From Lonicera japonica (taxonomy: Eukaryota; Streptophyta; Magnoliopsida; Dipsacales; Caprifoliaceae): 64,000 nt of DNA. The translations under genes and the position numbers were made by a program. The notes beneath the pieces are model-generated. The model had not been told where the DNA came from, searched no databases, and saw nothing but the letters and a program-made list of their open reading frames with translations. The DNA is taken from positions 11,187,386 to 11,251,385 of the forward strand of contig CM038471.1 in assembly GCA_021464415.1 (NCBI GenBank). The letters run 5' to 3'. Below, piece after piece: positions 10,941 to 20,679 of the stretch (position 1 is its first letter; each line of letters begins with the position of its first letter).

Positions 10941-12542
10941 CTCCATTTCAAATATGGATGACGCTATTGTTGATCTATAGCAACTACAGTCCACGACTTT
11001 GCATCCACTGCAAGGTTTTTTGTAGATAAAGAAAGAGAAAAGAAAGCTCTTCAAACGCAGCTAAAAGTGGTTAAGAAAAATGAATACTCAAAACACTCTA
11101 GCACTATTGAAAAGCCGTTACCAGCCATATTCCATCCAGAAGAACATCAGTCTCTTCTGAGTATCCAGTCTTCTCGTGGTGTCCAAGATTCTATGACAGG
11201 GTTCCTTAATCCTAATAGTATCAATCTCTGGGATGAACCTCCTAAAAGAAAGTTACCTCCCTGGGCATCATCTACTCCTAAACCACAAACTCCCAAACCT
11301 ATTTATAGTCCTCAAAGACCAAATTACCCGTAATTTTGAGGTCCCACACCTGAAACTCAACTACCTTACATTGATCCATTTGGTGCCTCCAAAAAGGTCA
11401 TAACCCCTCCACCCACAGCCAGAGAAACCAGAGGTCTCTCAATCAAAGAACCTACATCCCAAGCCTAAAAAACCTCACCAACCTCACAACCAGATGCCTA
11501 TTCTAAACCGACTAAAGTTTCTGATATTATCCAAGGTGCATCTACCAAACCAATGGATATGTTTACTGTTGAAATTCATGAAAATCAACCAATAAACCAA
11601 ATAGGCTCATTTCTCCATGCTCTTGCTCTCCCTGATAGACCCCAAGTGAAAGCCATTTCCGAAGACCTCTTCTCCTCTTTTGACAAAATTTATTCAGCTC
11701 AACCTTCAGGAACCACCCCACAAGAAAGCAACACTGAGCCTATGGTTGAAGATCCCCCAGAGCCAAATGTCCCAAATACAACCCCAACGCCTGCACTTAC
11801 AGAAGCAATAGCAAATGATAATCATGTTTGCTTTACCATAGATGATATCAAGCCAAAATTCTGGCGTGATAGATTCTTTCAGTTCAATGCTTGGATGACA
11901 GCTGATAATGAAAACTATGATCTCAAATCAGTCTACAAAAAATTCCTTGCCAGACTCGTTGGAAGATTAAGAGATTGGTATGAAGCATACATGCAGTTCT
12001 AGCTCCAACAAGTTGCCTCTATTGACGTTTTACTTGGTTCCATCTATAATGAATTTGTTAGTACTCCAATAAAGCATGTAGATATTGCACGTGCTGAATT
12101 CATGGGAATAAAATGTTGTTCTCTCAAAGCAGATGATCTTGAATGACATTATGATCGAATGTCTCAACGATTTTATATCATTGGCGGCATCGATGATGTA
12201 AATCTAAAGAAAGTTTTCCTTCAGTCTTTCCTAGATGCTTTGGTTACAGAAACTAAAGAGTTGTTCAAAATTCAGAATCTTGTCATCAAAGATCTCTCAA
12301 TTGAAAGAATTTATGAACACCTCACTACTTTTGTTGAAAGGATCTGTAATCAAAAGAAACTCTTTGAATATATGGAAAAAACTAGCAAAATGATTTCGTC
12401 TGCTTGCAATAAAGATCATTGGAAAATCAAATGCAAAGGAAAAGAAAGTGCCTGTGATTGTTCCAAACACAAGAAGCATTCCAAGAAGAAAAGTCGTCGT
12501 CACTCTTCCAATACTTCTTCAGATGCTTTTGCAAAACCCTGA
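10941..12542 (+). pseudogene. Pararetrovirus 1 polyprotein: pre-coat and coat protein region
   Basis: One frame runs from about 11067 to 12542. It is interrupted only by nonsense codons at 11331 (TAA), 11337 (TGA), 11466 (TAA), 12000 (TAG), 12144 (TGA) and 12540 (TGA). The first third is Pro-rich and charged and is preceded by a coiled-coil-like stretch, FFVDKEREKKALQTQLK, in another frame near 11010. From about 11553 the coat-like region includes CFTIDDIKPKFWRDRFF, LARLVGRLRDWYEAY, HYDRMSQRFYIIGGIDDVNL and the basic tail KHKKHSKKKSRRH. In the family this packages the pregenomic RNA/DNA. The lesions are point changes with no large deletion, so this part aged by mutation. Confidence 0.78.
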
Positions 12543-13353
12543 AAACAGAAGAAGTTCAAGAAGAAGTTATCAAAAGGCAAGAAAAAGTTCAAATTTGTCA
12601 AGAAAAGAAATTTTCGTGGCAAAAAATCAGACAAGTGTTTTATTTGCAAAAAGTCAGGCCATTATGCAAAAAATTGCTCGAATACAAAAAAGAGAACGCA
12701 GTTCATGGCGTTACTCCATAAGCTGGCACCAGATATTCAAGAATCAGATGTTGAATATGTTCTTTCAGCAGATGATGAAGCCTCTGCAGACTGCATGATG
12801 ATAATTGCCTATTCAGATTTTGAACCAGAACAAGTCTCAGAAGATGAACGATCAGTCACTGAAGAAACAGATGAAGAACCAGAAATTTCTTCTCTCCAGC
12901 AAATAACCTTCTCTGATGAACAAGAATTCATGGCATCAACAGCTTCTCCTCTCGAATGTGTCCAAATTCTTAAAGAAGCATATGACAAGCCACTCAAAGT
13001 CATTGCTCTATTTGATACAGGAGCCACAAGATCAATGATGAACCCTGAATTGCTCTCGCCCGTGTGCTATTGCTTTTAGAGTAGAAAATGGCGATACGCT
13101 TATGGTAAACCAGATTAGCAAGACAATTCATATTCAGATTTCCCCTGGCATAAAAGTTCATCATAAAGTTTATGGAACTCCATCTCCTCAGAAAGATTTA
13201 CTCATTGGCTTTGATATAATCAAAAAGTTGCCCCCAGTACATTTTGGTTTTGATGGCCTTCGTTGCAGAAAATATTTTCTCCCCTGGATAACCCCGTCAG
13301 ACAACTCCATGATCTACCAAGCCTTTGCCCCTTACCATTCGGAATCACATTGA
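12543..13353 (+). pseudogene. Pararetrovirus 1: zinc knuckle and aspartic protease region
   Basis: A CCHC knuckle, CFICKKSGHYAKNC, lies at about 12636-12677. An acidic linker follows, then the retropepsin motif ALFDTGATRSMM near 13006-13041. The protease cleaves the polyprotein in related viruses. The frame changes near 13060-13079, where the continuation AIAFRVENGDTLMV moves to another frame. After KDLLIGFDIIKKLPP it ends at TGA 13351, inside the first unit of an 80-bp tandem duplication. Confidence 0.78.
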
Positions 13354-13460
13354 ATTGCTTGAAGAAAAGTTTGATTTCACACAACTCCATAATCCATTAA
13401 GCCTTCGCCCCTTACCATTAGGAATCACATTGAATTCCTTGAAGAAAAGTTTGATTTCAC
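13301..13460 (+). repeat. 80-bp tandem duplication in the pol region
   Basis: Units 13301-13380 and 13381-13460 both begin ACAACTCCAT and contain CCCCTTACCATTMGGAATCA and GAAGAAAAGTTTGATTTCAC. They differ at a few bases, so the duplication is not very recent. As 80 is not divisible by 3 it shifts the reading frame of the polyprotein. Confidence 0.88.
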
Positions 13461-14790
13461 AATCATGTGCTGAATCCCATAGTGATTTCCTTACAAAATT
13501 CCATCATCCTCTTTGGCAGAATGCCAAATTATTTGTCACACTTCCCTTCAAAATGAATGAAGATGTCAACCAAACTCGTGCCTCTCATCTAGGCATGAAT
13601 CCAGAACATCAGGTCCTTGCTCTCCAAGAACTTCAGTCCCTCAAGCAGCAGATGTTGATAGAGTACACCATTTCTCCATGGGCTTGTGAAGCCTTTTATG
13701 TAAATAAGAGGTCACAACAAGTTAGAGGAGAAATGAGACTAGTCATAAATTACCAGCCATTGAATTATTTCCTTGCAAGTGATAAGTTCCCATTATCCCA
13801 GAAGCACTCTTTGTTCAGCCAGCTTGGCATAACCCTTGAGGACAGGCCCAAAACAACATTTTGTATCCCTGGTCATCACTACCAATGGATTGTCATGCCT
13901 TTGGTTTAAAAAATGCCCCATCAATTTTCCAGAAGACTATGATGACAATCTTTAAGCCTATACTCTTAAATGCCCTTGTATACATCGATGATATACTATT
14001 GTATACCCTAGATGAAGAATCTCATACAAAACTCCTTCACCAATTCCATCAAATTGTTCTCCAGCATGGAATAATGCTCTCAAAAAAGAAAATGGTGATT
14101 GGTGTCACAGATATTGATTTTCTTGGTATGAAGATTCAAAATGGCAAATTCCAATTACAAGAACATATCTCAAAGGATTTGTTAAAATTTCCAGATAAAT
14201 TAACCTCCAAAACTCATATTCAGCAATTCCTTGGGTTTGTTAATTATATGCCCCAGTTCATTCCAAAAGTTGCTAAGCTAACCACACCTCTTACAGCCCT
14301 TTTGAAGAAGTCTCCTCCTCCTTGGACAGATGATCAGACAAAAGCTATTCAGTAGGTTAAAGCCCTCATAGCAACTTTATCACCTTTGAAGATACCCACA
14401 ACAGGAGCTTGCATACTTCAAATAGATGCAAGTAACGAGTACTGGGCAGCTATTCTACTTGAAGAAGAAAATAGAATTCGACATCCTTTGTGGTTATAAA
14501 TCAGGCAAGTTTAAACAAAGAGAACTACACTATCACTCAACGTCCAAAGAAATTCTTGCAGTCCGTCGAGGAATTGAGAAATTCCAATTCCATTTGATAG
14601 GCAACCATTTCAAAATGGAGATGGATATGTCTTCCTTCCCGGCTATGATTGAATTCAAGTAAAAACAAATCCCGAATGCTCAACTTCTGCGTTAGTCAGA
14701 ATGGTTTTCTCAATAGGATTATGAAGTGAAGCATATTAAAGGAAAAGACAACGTCATAGCAGATTTCTTCTCAAGGCCTAATTATCAACA
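13461..14790 (+). pseudogene. Pararetrovirus 1: reverse transcriptase and RNase H
   Basis: RT converts pregenomic RNA to DNA. Recognisable pieces are a thumb/finger approach SPWACEAFYVNKRSQQVRGE with LVINYQPLNYF, the GLKNAPSIFQKTM motif and the catalytic box YIDDILLYT near 13981-14007. The RNase H section has LQIDASNEYWAAILLEEENR, HYHSTSKEILAVRRGIEKFQ and a terminal IKGKDNVIADFFSRP near 14735-14780. Frame changes lie near 13895 and 14460, with stops at 14353 and around 14660-14720. The segment between LNYF and the QWIVMP block is shortened compared with a normal RT palm, so a deletion near 13790-13850 is likely. Confidence 0.8.
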
Positions 14791-14903
14791 CAACCAGCTA
14801 TCCCACATTGCTCCCATACAGAAAGAAGCCTTTTGCAAACCTTAAAAATTTAACCCACAAGTCTCTTATCTCCCATGTGTCTACCAAATTTCATAAATTC
14901 CCA

Positions 14904-15941
14904 TGGCTTCTTCTTCTTCTTCAAAACCCTCATCTTCTAAGTCTCCACTACCAAACATTCCCCATCATGAAAGTAATCACTATTCTCCCTCCAAAAATCA
15001 CCAGTGTTATCTCTGAAAAATCAGTCCGAAGCCGTGATAAGATGATGATCCAGAAATATCTTGAAATACTTATAACAAAGTATGGGTTGGTATTCCCCTT
15101 CATCCAAATTACCCATTTACCTCTCTTCTTTATATCCACAACCTTAACCGACTCCCAAAGCAAGGTCTAGTTTTTCTCTGGTATTTAACTAGAGTTTATA
15201 CTATATCCTTCCTGTTTGATGCTCCTATACTCCTGCAGTACATCTATTGGAAGGTCACTGACCTTGAAATGAGCAATATCTTTGATAACGCTCATCCTGG
15301 TTCACTCAACACTCTCACTTTCCTCAAGTGGTTCAAGTCAATTAATCAATGGAAGAATGTTCTTTCAGTGCATCTCTCCCGTTATGTCCTAATCACTTTC
15401 CATGATCCGCAAAAGATCTCTGATCCCTCTGGTAATAATGTTACAGTACAACAATGGTATTATTACAACCTCGCAAAGGTCCCTCGAGAACCCTATAATT
15501 CTGATTATATCTCATGGTTAACCCAGTCATACCTTCTTAATGGTGTTGATATAAGTGATATACCTGAACATGTCAAATTTGTCATAGATCCATGGTTTAA
15601 CTCGAATGAGCAGTGCTGCAATGACCTCATCGTTGCTCTATTCCATTACAGTGAAGATAATTTCAAGAACAAAGGTTCTCAAAGCTCCGATACAATTGAT
15701 TTTGTCGGCATGGATAAAGATAATGATCAGCCTCCAGCTCCTCCTCCTGCACAACATATGTTTTATGTTGTTCCTCAAATGCAACACCTGATTCCACAAT
15801 AGTATCTCCTACCGCCTCCACAGATTCATCTAGTTCTACCACATTTCCTCTAGAATAATCCTGATCCAGAAGATCCAGATACTCCTCTTTTTCAAGGACA
15901 CTATGACCCATGGTCAGATGATGAAGCTGCTAGTACTGATT
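14904..15941 (+). pseudogene. Pararetrovirus 1 downstream ORF, function unknown
   Basis: After RNase H a separate reading frame seems to start at the ATG at 14904 (MASSSSSKPSSSKSP). It continues, with a frame break and stops near 15010-15070, as LHPNYPFTSLLYIHNLNRLP and YLTRVYTISFLFDAPILLQY. From 15269 there is an open block of 177 codons with FLKWFKSINQWKNVL, VQQWYYYNLAKVP and EHVKFVIDPWFN. It ends in a Pro-rich, acidic tail (HYDPWSDDEAASTD) after stops near 15800 and 15854. It holds the same position as the 499-codon ORF at 57584 in pararetrovirus 2 and is likewise Trp/Tyr/Pro-rich. Its role is unknown. Confidence 0.6.
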
Positions 15942-17061
15942 AAACTCAGTCTCGGCACATCCCTCCAAGCGAGTTGACCCAGCTAGAACTCAGAATCTTC
16001 TTTCAACAAAAGAATCTTCTTTACTTTTGTAAAAGTTGTATTATTGTCGACTGCTTTTATGCTTTTATTTTTAACCCTTTTTTTTGCTTTTACGTGTGTG
16101 GTTGCTTTTGTATTCGCGTGCGAGTTGCTTGCTTTTGTGCTTAGCCCTTTGCTAATAAAAGGAGCAAGCTAGTAGCTTATTAAGTATTCATGAGTATTCG
16201 AGTGTGTTTTTTGTCTCCTTTTTCTCTCAAGTTCTCTCTAGAACTTTTGTAAGATTTCCCTATGAAATGAATGATGGTTTACTTGTAACCCTTGTCTTCG
16301 TGTTTGCTATTGTAGTCACTCTTTCAATCTGGGCTGTTGGTATTCTTTGTTAGTTATGTTTATTATGGTTGTGTGATTATGATCACCGCGATTATGCTTA
16401 GAGTATTTTACGATTAATTTGTTTAAGGCACTATATAACCATTAGTTATAGGTATCTTCTGCTCCTCCTGTTATCAGAGGCTACTTGCGATACCATGTGC
16501 GTAGTCGTCGAAGTAAGGCTTTTGGCCTTAAAGGTTCAGAAGAAGAATTAATCTTTTATAATGTTATTTCTCATGATATTGCTGTAATTACAGGAGAATT
16601 TCAAATATATGATAATTATACAATGTTTAGTATGAATTTTAGGATCATACGATTAGTATGCTCTATGTCAACCACATAACAAATTCTTCTAAGTTTAGTA
16701 TGCTATGTGACTGCCATTTTTACGGATCTCTCACATCAGAACCCTTAGAAAAATTGTGTGGATCTCTCGTATCAGAAAATATATGATTTATAATTCAGAA
16801 CACGAGTATAATTCTTACATATTAATAGTAATGTATTCTCATACAAGGACATGTGTTTGAGCTCTGAGCTTTGTAAGGCATGGTGCCGTTTGTTATGCTC
16901 GATAAATGCTCGCAGATGTGGTTAAGTATGATTTTACAAAACTATTGATATATGTAAGGTTGTCAGTTTGAAATAGAATTCAGGAGTTTATAACAGCAAT
17001 CTTTCTAGAAATACCATTAGAAAAGTTTTATTCTTGTTCTTGTATCTTTTAATCCAGAGGT
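15942..17061 (+). other. Pararetrovirus 1 non-coding region and leader
   Basis: The region between the downstream ORF and the movement protein is non-coding. It has TTGTAAAAGTTG/TTTTGCTTTT-rich sequence, a possible promoter around GCTAATAAAAGGAGC near 16150, and a primer-binding-like TTATCAGAGG near 16470. At 16697-16740 is AGTATGCTATGTGACTGCC followed by GGATCTCTCACATCAGAA, a block also present in the leader of pararetrovirus 2. Confidence 0.55.
16697..16740 (+). promoter_or_regulatory. Leader motif shared with pararetrovirus 2
   Basis: AGTATGCTATGTGACTGCC, then a 10-base spacer, then GGATCTCTCACATCAGAA. The same two blocks, with one or two changes and a similar spacer, occur at 59551-59595 and 59854-59898. 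Such conservation in otherwise dissimilar leaders suggests a cis-acting element. A diverged second half, GGATCTCTCGTATCAGAA, follows at about 16751-16768. Confidence 0.6.
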
Positions 17062-17491
17062 TTGTTTTTTTCAAAAATTATGTTTTTAAAACCAAAATCT
17101 TTATCCTTTTCTTCTTCTAAAACTATTTCTCCTTCTGAGTCTCCTTTCAGTTCATCTCGTCATAGTACTAGTAAGATTGAGTCTTTGTTTGAAATCACCC
17201 ATCTTCCTGTTGAAGATCAAATTCCTCAAACAAATCTTCCCCTTACAAATCCGTACCATATTTTCCAAAAACCTTCAGCTCCTTCTTTTACTTGAAGAAT
17301 CTGTCAGTTAGTCTCTTCAGAAATATCTAAGCTCCCAGTCAAAGAATTCGTTCGATGTACTAAGTTTGATTATTTGATCATCAGTTCAGGACATGAAGAA
17401 CAGTTCTTTAATGTTCCGTTCTCTCGTGATATTCCCCGTATGGCCTTAGCTCAAGGTTATACCCATATGCATTTTGGTGCTATTCGGTTTG
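17062..17491 (+). pseudogene. Pararetrovirus 1 movement-protein N-terminal fragment, copy 1
   Basis: The frame from the ATG at 17062 has a Ser-rich start and EITHLPVEDQIPQTNLPLTN. After a TGA near 17294 come LPVKEFVRCTKFD and HEEQFFNVPFSRDIPRMALA. It ends in the 30K-superfamily core HMHFGAIRFA, where it is cut at about 17491 and joined to leader sequence (CTTGTAACCCTTGTCTTCG). In the family this protein forms plasmodesmal tubules. Confidence 0.7.
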
Positions 17492-17775
17492 CTTGTAACC
17501 CTTGTCTTCGTGTTCGCTATTGTAGTCACTCTTTTAATCTGGGTTGTTGGTATTCTTTGTTGGTTCTGTTTATTATGGTTATGTGATTATGATCACCGTG
17601 ATTATGCTTAGAGTATTTTGCGATTAATTTCGTTAAGGTACTGTATAACCCTTAGTTATAGGTATCTTCTGCCCCTCTTAGTATCAGAGGATCAGAAGAA
17701 GAATTAATCTTTTATAATGTTATTTCTCATGATATTGTTGTAATTACAAGAGAATTTTAAATACATGATAATTAT
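17492..17775 (+). repeat. Second copy of the pararetrovirus 1 leader segment
   Basis: It repeats 16282-16622 in the same orientation at an offset of 1,210 bp, from CTTGTAACCCTTGTCTTCG to ACATGATAATTAT. It lacks about 55 bases present in copy 1 around 16480-16535. A primer-binding-like TAGTATCAGAGG lies near 17678. The copy is cut by the gypsy LTR at 17776. Confidence 0.82.
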
Positions 17776-18729
17776 TGTGAGAATCTGCAAATGGGACCCC
17801 CGGGTCTCGTCCCCGTTCGTTGGGCGTCTGAAACGTCGAAAAGGATCCCGTCGTTCCATTTGCTCGGAGTTGTTTTGATAATTCATATCGGGTGTCCCTC
17901 TATCCTTTTCCTAGGTACAAGAGGGTTTATTCAGAGTCGCCAGTACGTTTTACGAGAAAACGGACAAAAAGGTAGTGTAAGAGAAAAGGCTACGGATAAG
18001 CCTTTCTTTACACGTTTGTCTACGAAACCAGGATTCTATAGGGTTCGGGAACTATATTACGGTTTGGGAAGGTGTTAAGCACCCATTCCTCCCTTTCGGT
18101 CTCTAGTGGATTTATATGTTTATTCTATGTTGAAAAACTTGGATGCTTTTACTGATAGTCTACTACTTTTTGAATAAAAACCCTAATTTTAGGAAAAGCG
18201 GGAAAGGGATAAAAACCTTTGTGTTCCGAGATCCGATGTTTTGTTTTGAAAGATGTAAGTACAAGTGACAAAAGTTGTATTTATTTTAAAGAGAGTCTCC
18301 CGTATTATTTCTCAAATAATAACAGTTTTCTCGAGTTTTGACTTCTTTTGTAAAAGCTCGGATCTTGTATCGGGACTAATTTAATATGGAATTAGAACTC
18401 TTTGAGGAGAGTTATCAGACACATCACAGTCTATAGAGAAGACATGATATGTTGATTTTAGTTCCTAGGTAAGTCTCATCAGTCCGAGTTTTGAAAACAG
18501 AATTTTATCCGGATGATAACGTACTCACTCTTCTAGTTTTACAAATGATTTTATCAGGATCTTTTGTTTTAAAGATGGTAGACTATTTATAACTTGGCAA
18601 TAAGTTTATTCAAATAAAACGTGGACAAAACAACAGAAATAAAACAAGTACACAGATAAACCTGATTTTCGGGCGCGTTAGGAATCTAACACAACCCTGT
18701 TGCCACTTCGCTTACTAAGATGGGGATCG
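17776..18729 (-). mobile_element. Tat/Ogre-like gypsy LTR inserted in pararetrovirus 1
   Basis: On the minus strand the LTR ends GCAGATTCTCACA at 17776. It carries the conserved blocks TGGCGACTCT (near 17936), TAGTTCCCGAACCC and GCTTAACACCTTCCCAAACC (near 18070) that also occur in the LTRs at 34079 and 37641. A minus-strand TATAAATAG lies near 18590. No target duplication is evident, and about 500 bp of viral leader expected at this point is missing, so the insertion was followed by deletion. Assignment to Tat/Ogre is by the style of the blocks. Confidence 0.55.
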
Positions 18730-19176
18730 AAAACTATTTCTCCTTCTGAGTCTCCTTTCAGTTCATCTCGTCATAGTACTAGTAAGATTGAGTCTTTGTT
18801 TGAAATCACCCATCTTCCTGTTGAAGATCAAATTCCTCAAACAAATCTTCCCCTTACAAATCCGTACCATATTTTCCAAAAACGTTCGACTACTTCTTTT
18901 ACTAGAAGAATCCGTCATTTAGTCTCTTCAAAAACATATAAGCTTCCAGTCAAAGAATTCGTTCAATGTACTAAGTTTGATTCTTTAATCATCAGTTCAG
19001 GACATGAAGAACAGTCTTTAATGTTCCGTTCTCTTGCTATATCCCCCGTATGGCCTTAGCTTAAGGTTATACCCATATGCATTTTGGTGCTATTCGGTTT
19101 GCTCTCACTTTCCATGGCAGAAAAGGCTTGTCGGCTATTGCTCGAATTGCCCTTGTTGATTCAAGAATCACTGATT
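18730..19176 (+). pseudogene. Pararetrovirus 1 movement-protein fragment, copy 2
   Basis: This repeats the segment from 17119 onward (SPSESPFSSSRHSTSKIESL, LPVKEFVQCTKFDS, SSGHEEQ). It extends further through the 30K core: in a changed frame it reads ALTFHGRKGLSAIARIALVD and SRITD, ending at about 19176 where CAAGATCGATCTTG-type flanking sequence begins. A frameshift near 19012 separates the two parts. Together with copy 1 it covers only the N-terminal half of a movement protein. Confidence 0.7.
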
Positions 19177-19640
19177 AAGGCAAGATCGATCTTGGTCCCC
19201 TGCAAATATTTTTGCCCACTTGCATCCACTTGCCAACCTTTCCCACTAAAGTATAACTCATCAAGGCAACTTGTACCATTTACCCCTACCTCATTAGGAC
19301 ATCTATAAATACAAGATAAGGTTCAAGCTTGAAGATATACAACTTTAGAGAGAGAATTACATCTTTGTAATTGTGAGAATTAGGAGAAAGATTATTTTAG
19401 CTTTTAGAGCGAGAAACTTCATTATTATTCTTGTATACTCAATCGCTTGCAATAGACTTATCTTAAATCAATTAATACAAATGTTTTGTTTCCTTTTCAT
19501 GTATTCATTATCTATGGAGGGGTAAATCTCCTAGCTAAGGCTATAAACGCACCACATGTGTAGTTAATTTGGCAGTGATTACTTTAAATCTCTCAGAATA
19601 TTCATTCACCTTAGCTTTTGAAATCCTATAGAAAGCTCCA
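19177..19640 (+). other. Promoter-like right flank of pararetrovirus 1
   Basis: It begins with the palindrome CAAGATCGATCTTG (19181-19194), continues through a compact promoter with CTATAAATACAAG at about 19303-19315, and then a transcribed-looking leader (AGAGAGAGAATTAC...). It may be the viral intergenic promoter or an LTR of another element. No coding frame follows. Confidence 0.4.
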
Positions 19641-20062
19641 GGAGAGTTAAAATGTTACCAAATTAAGCATCATATAAAATTTAAAACATGTAAGCATATG
19701 GATAGAATTGATATTAGACCATACATAAAAGAAAAAAGATAGGCCTAAAGATAATTATTTTTCACCGTGCAATTTCCATGCTTGCATTTTACATAAACCA
19801 AACACTTGTCATGTCAATGTTAATTTTACGATATAGATATACTGGGGATATGGTGTTTACGGAATTTAAGTAAACAAGAATTAATTCAAGCAATAGCAAC
19901 TAACACAAACTATTTCATTCAATAAGTCATCCCATCAACAAATGTACATTATGAACATCCCATTGCTTTGAGTAATTAGTCTCACATAAAATACACTAAC
20001 ATCCTTCCCATCAGCAAAAAATAAATAAATTAAAACACATTATATCCCATTAAAAGTCATAA
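19641..20062. other. Intergenic, nothing recognised
   Basis: Unique-looking AT-rich sequence. No frame, terminus or repeat was identified. Confidence 0.4.
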
Positions 20063-20575
20063 TCAATGTCCTAATTGTGTAAAACTAATACTTCTTTGAT
20101 TTCTTTTTTGCAAGGGCTTTGCCTTTTGCTGCATCGGTAGTATTGGTTGGTTCATGTCGCCTTTTTGTCCTACTCTCTATTACGAGCATATTTCTTTGTG
20201 CTTTCTTCGTTATCCAAATAAAATATAAGAATAAACTTCATCATATCGGTTAAATGGAACTTCCTTACCACGGACGAATGTAAAACAATCGTAGCCGGAC
20301 TTTTCGATTAAGGAATCAATGAATTCACAAAAAATTGTTGTGATGCAATCGCCACGTTCATCTTTAGGAAATTGATTGAACCCACCTTTCTTGCAAATGT
20401 AAGCAAGAACTCAAATTCGTCAAGTTCTTCGATAGCAACATCCCTTTCTGCCACAACTGTCCAATTACTCAAACAATCGTCATGTTAATTCTTCTCGATC
20501 TCACTTCGTAACCCTTGATAACCGCTTCGTGGATTTGGTGACATTTTTCCTTCTTTGAGATGATGAAGACGCCAT
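20063..20575 (-). pseudogene. Decayed gene of unknown function
   Basis: On the minus strand an ATG at 20575 begins MASSSSQRRKNVTKSTKRLS, preceded by a typical plant 5' UTR (AAACCCTAAC, CACCACCACCCTAG). After a stop, protein-like sequence continues in shifting frames: VAERDVAIEELDEFEFLLTF, then QFPKDERGDCITTIFCEFID and SLIEKSGYDCFTFVRGKEVP with YDEVYSYILFG. A Lys-rich end, KRRHEPTNTTDAAKGKALAK with KKKSKKY, runs to a TAG at 20063-20093. At least three frame changes are needed. I do not recognise the family. Missing introns or a processed copy could explain part of it, but stops make a pseudogene the better reading. Confidence 0.4.
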
Positions 20576-20679
20576 GTTTGAGGGAGTTTTAGTTGATATC
20601 TAGGGTGGTGGTGTGAAATTGCAAAAACCCAAAAGTTAGGGTTTTAAAGATCTTTGAAATTGTGGGTGTGGGGAGAGAA

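Larger units (their letters stand above)
10741..19176 (+). mobile_element. Endogenous pararetrovirus 1 (petuvirus-like caulimovirid), decayed and rearranged
   Basis: Caulimovirids are reverse-transcribing DNA viruses that integrate only by accident in the host genome. The order here is coat protein, CCHC zinc knuckle, aspartic protease, RT, RNase H, a second ORF, a non-coding region and leader, then movement protein. The movement protein therefore follows the polymerase, as in a circularly permuted or tandem insertion. Leader and movement-protein segments occur in two partial copies (16282-17491 and 17492-19176), the second split by a gypsy LTR. No integrase is present. Assignment to the petuvirus-like group rests on domain order and on the style of the coat and movement segments; a related genus is possible. 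Numerous stops and frameshifts show it is not functional. Confidence 0.8.
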
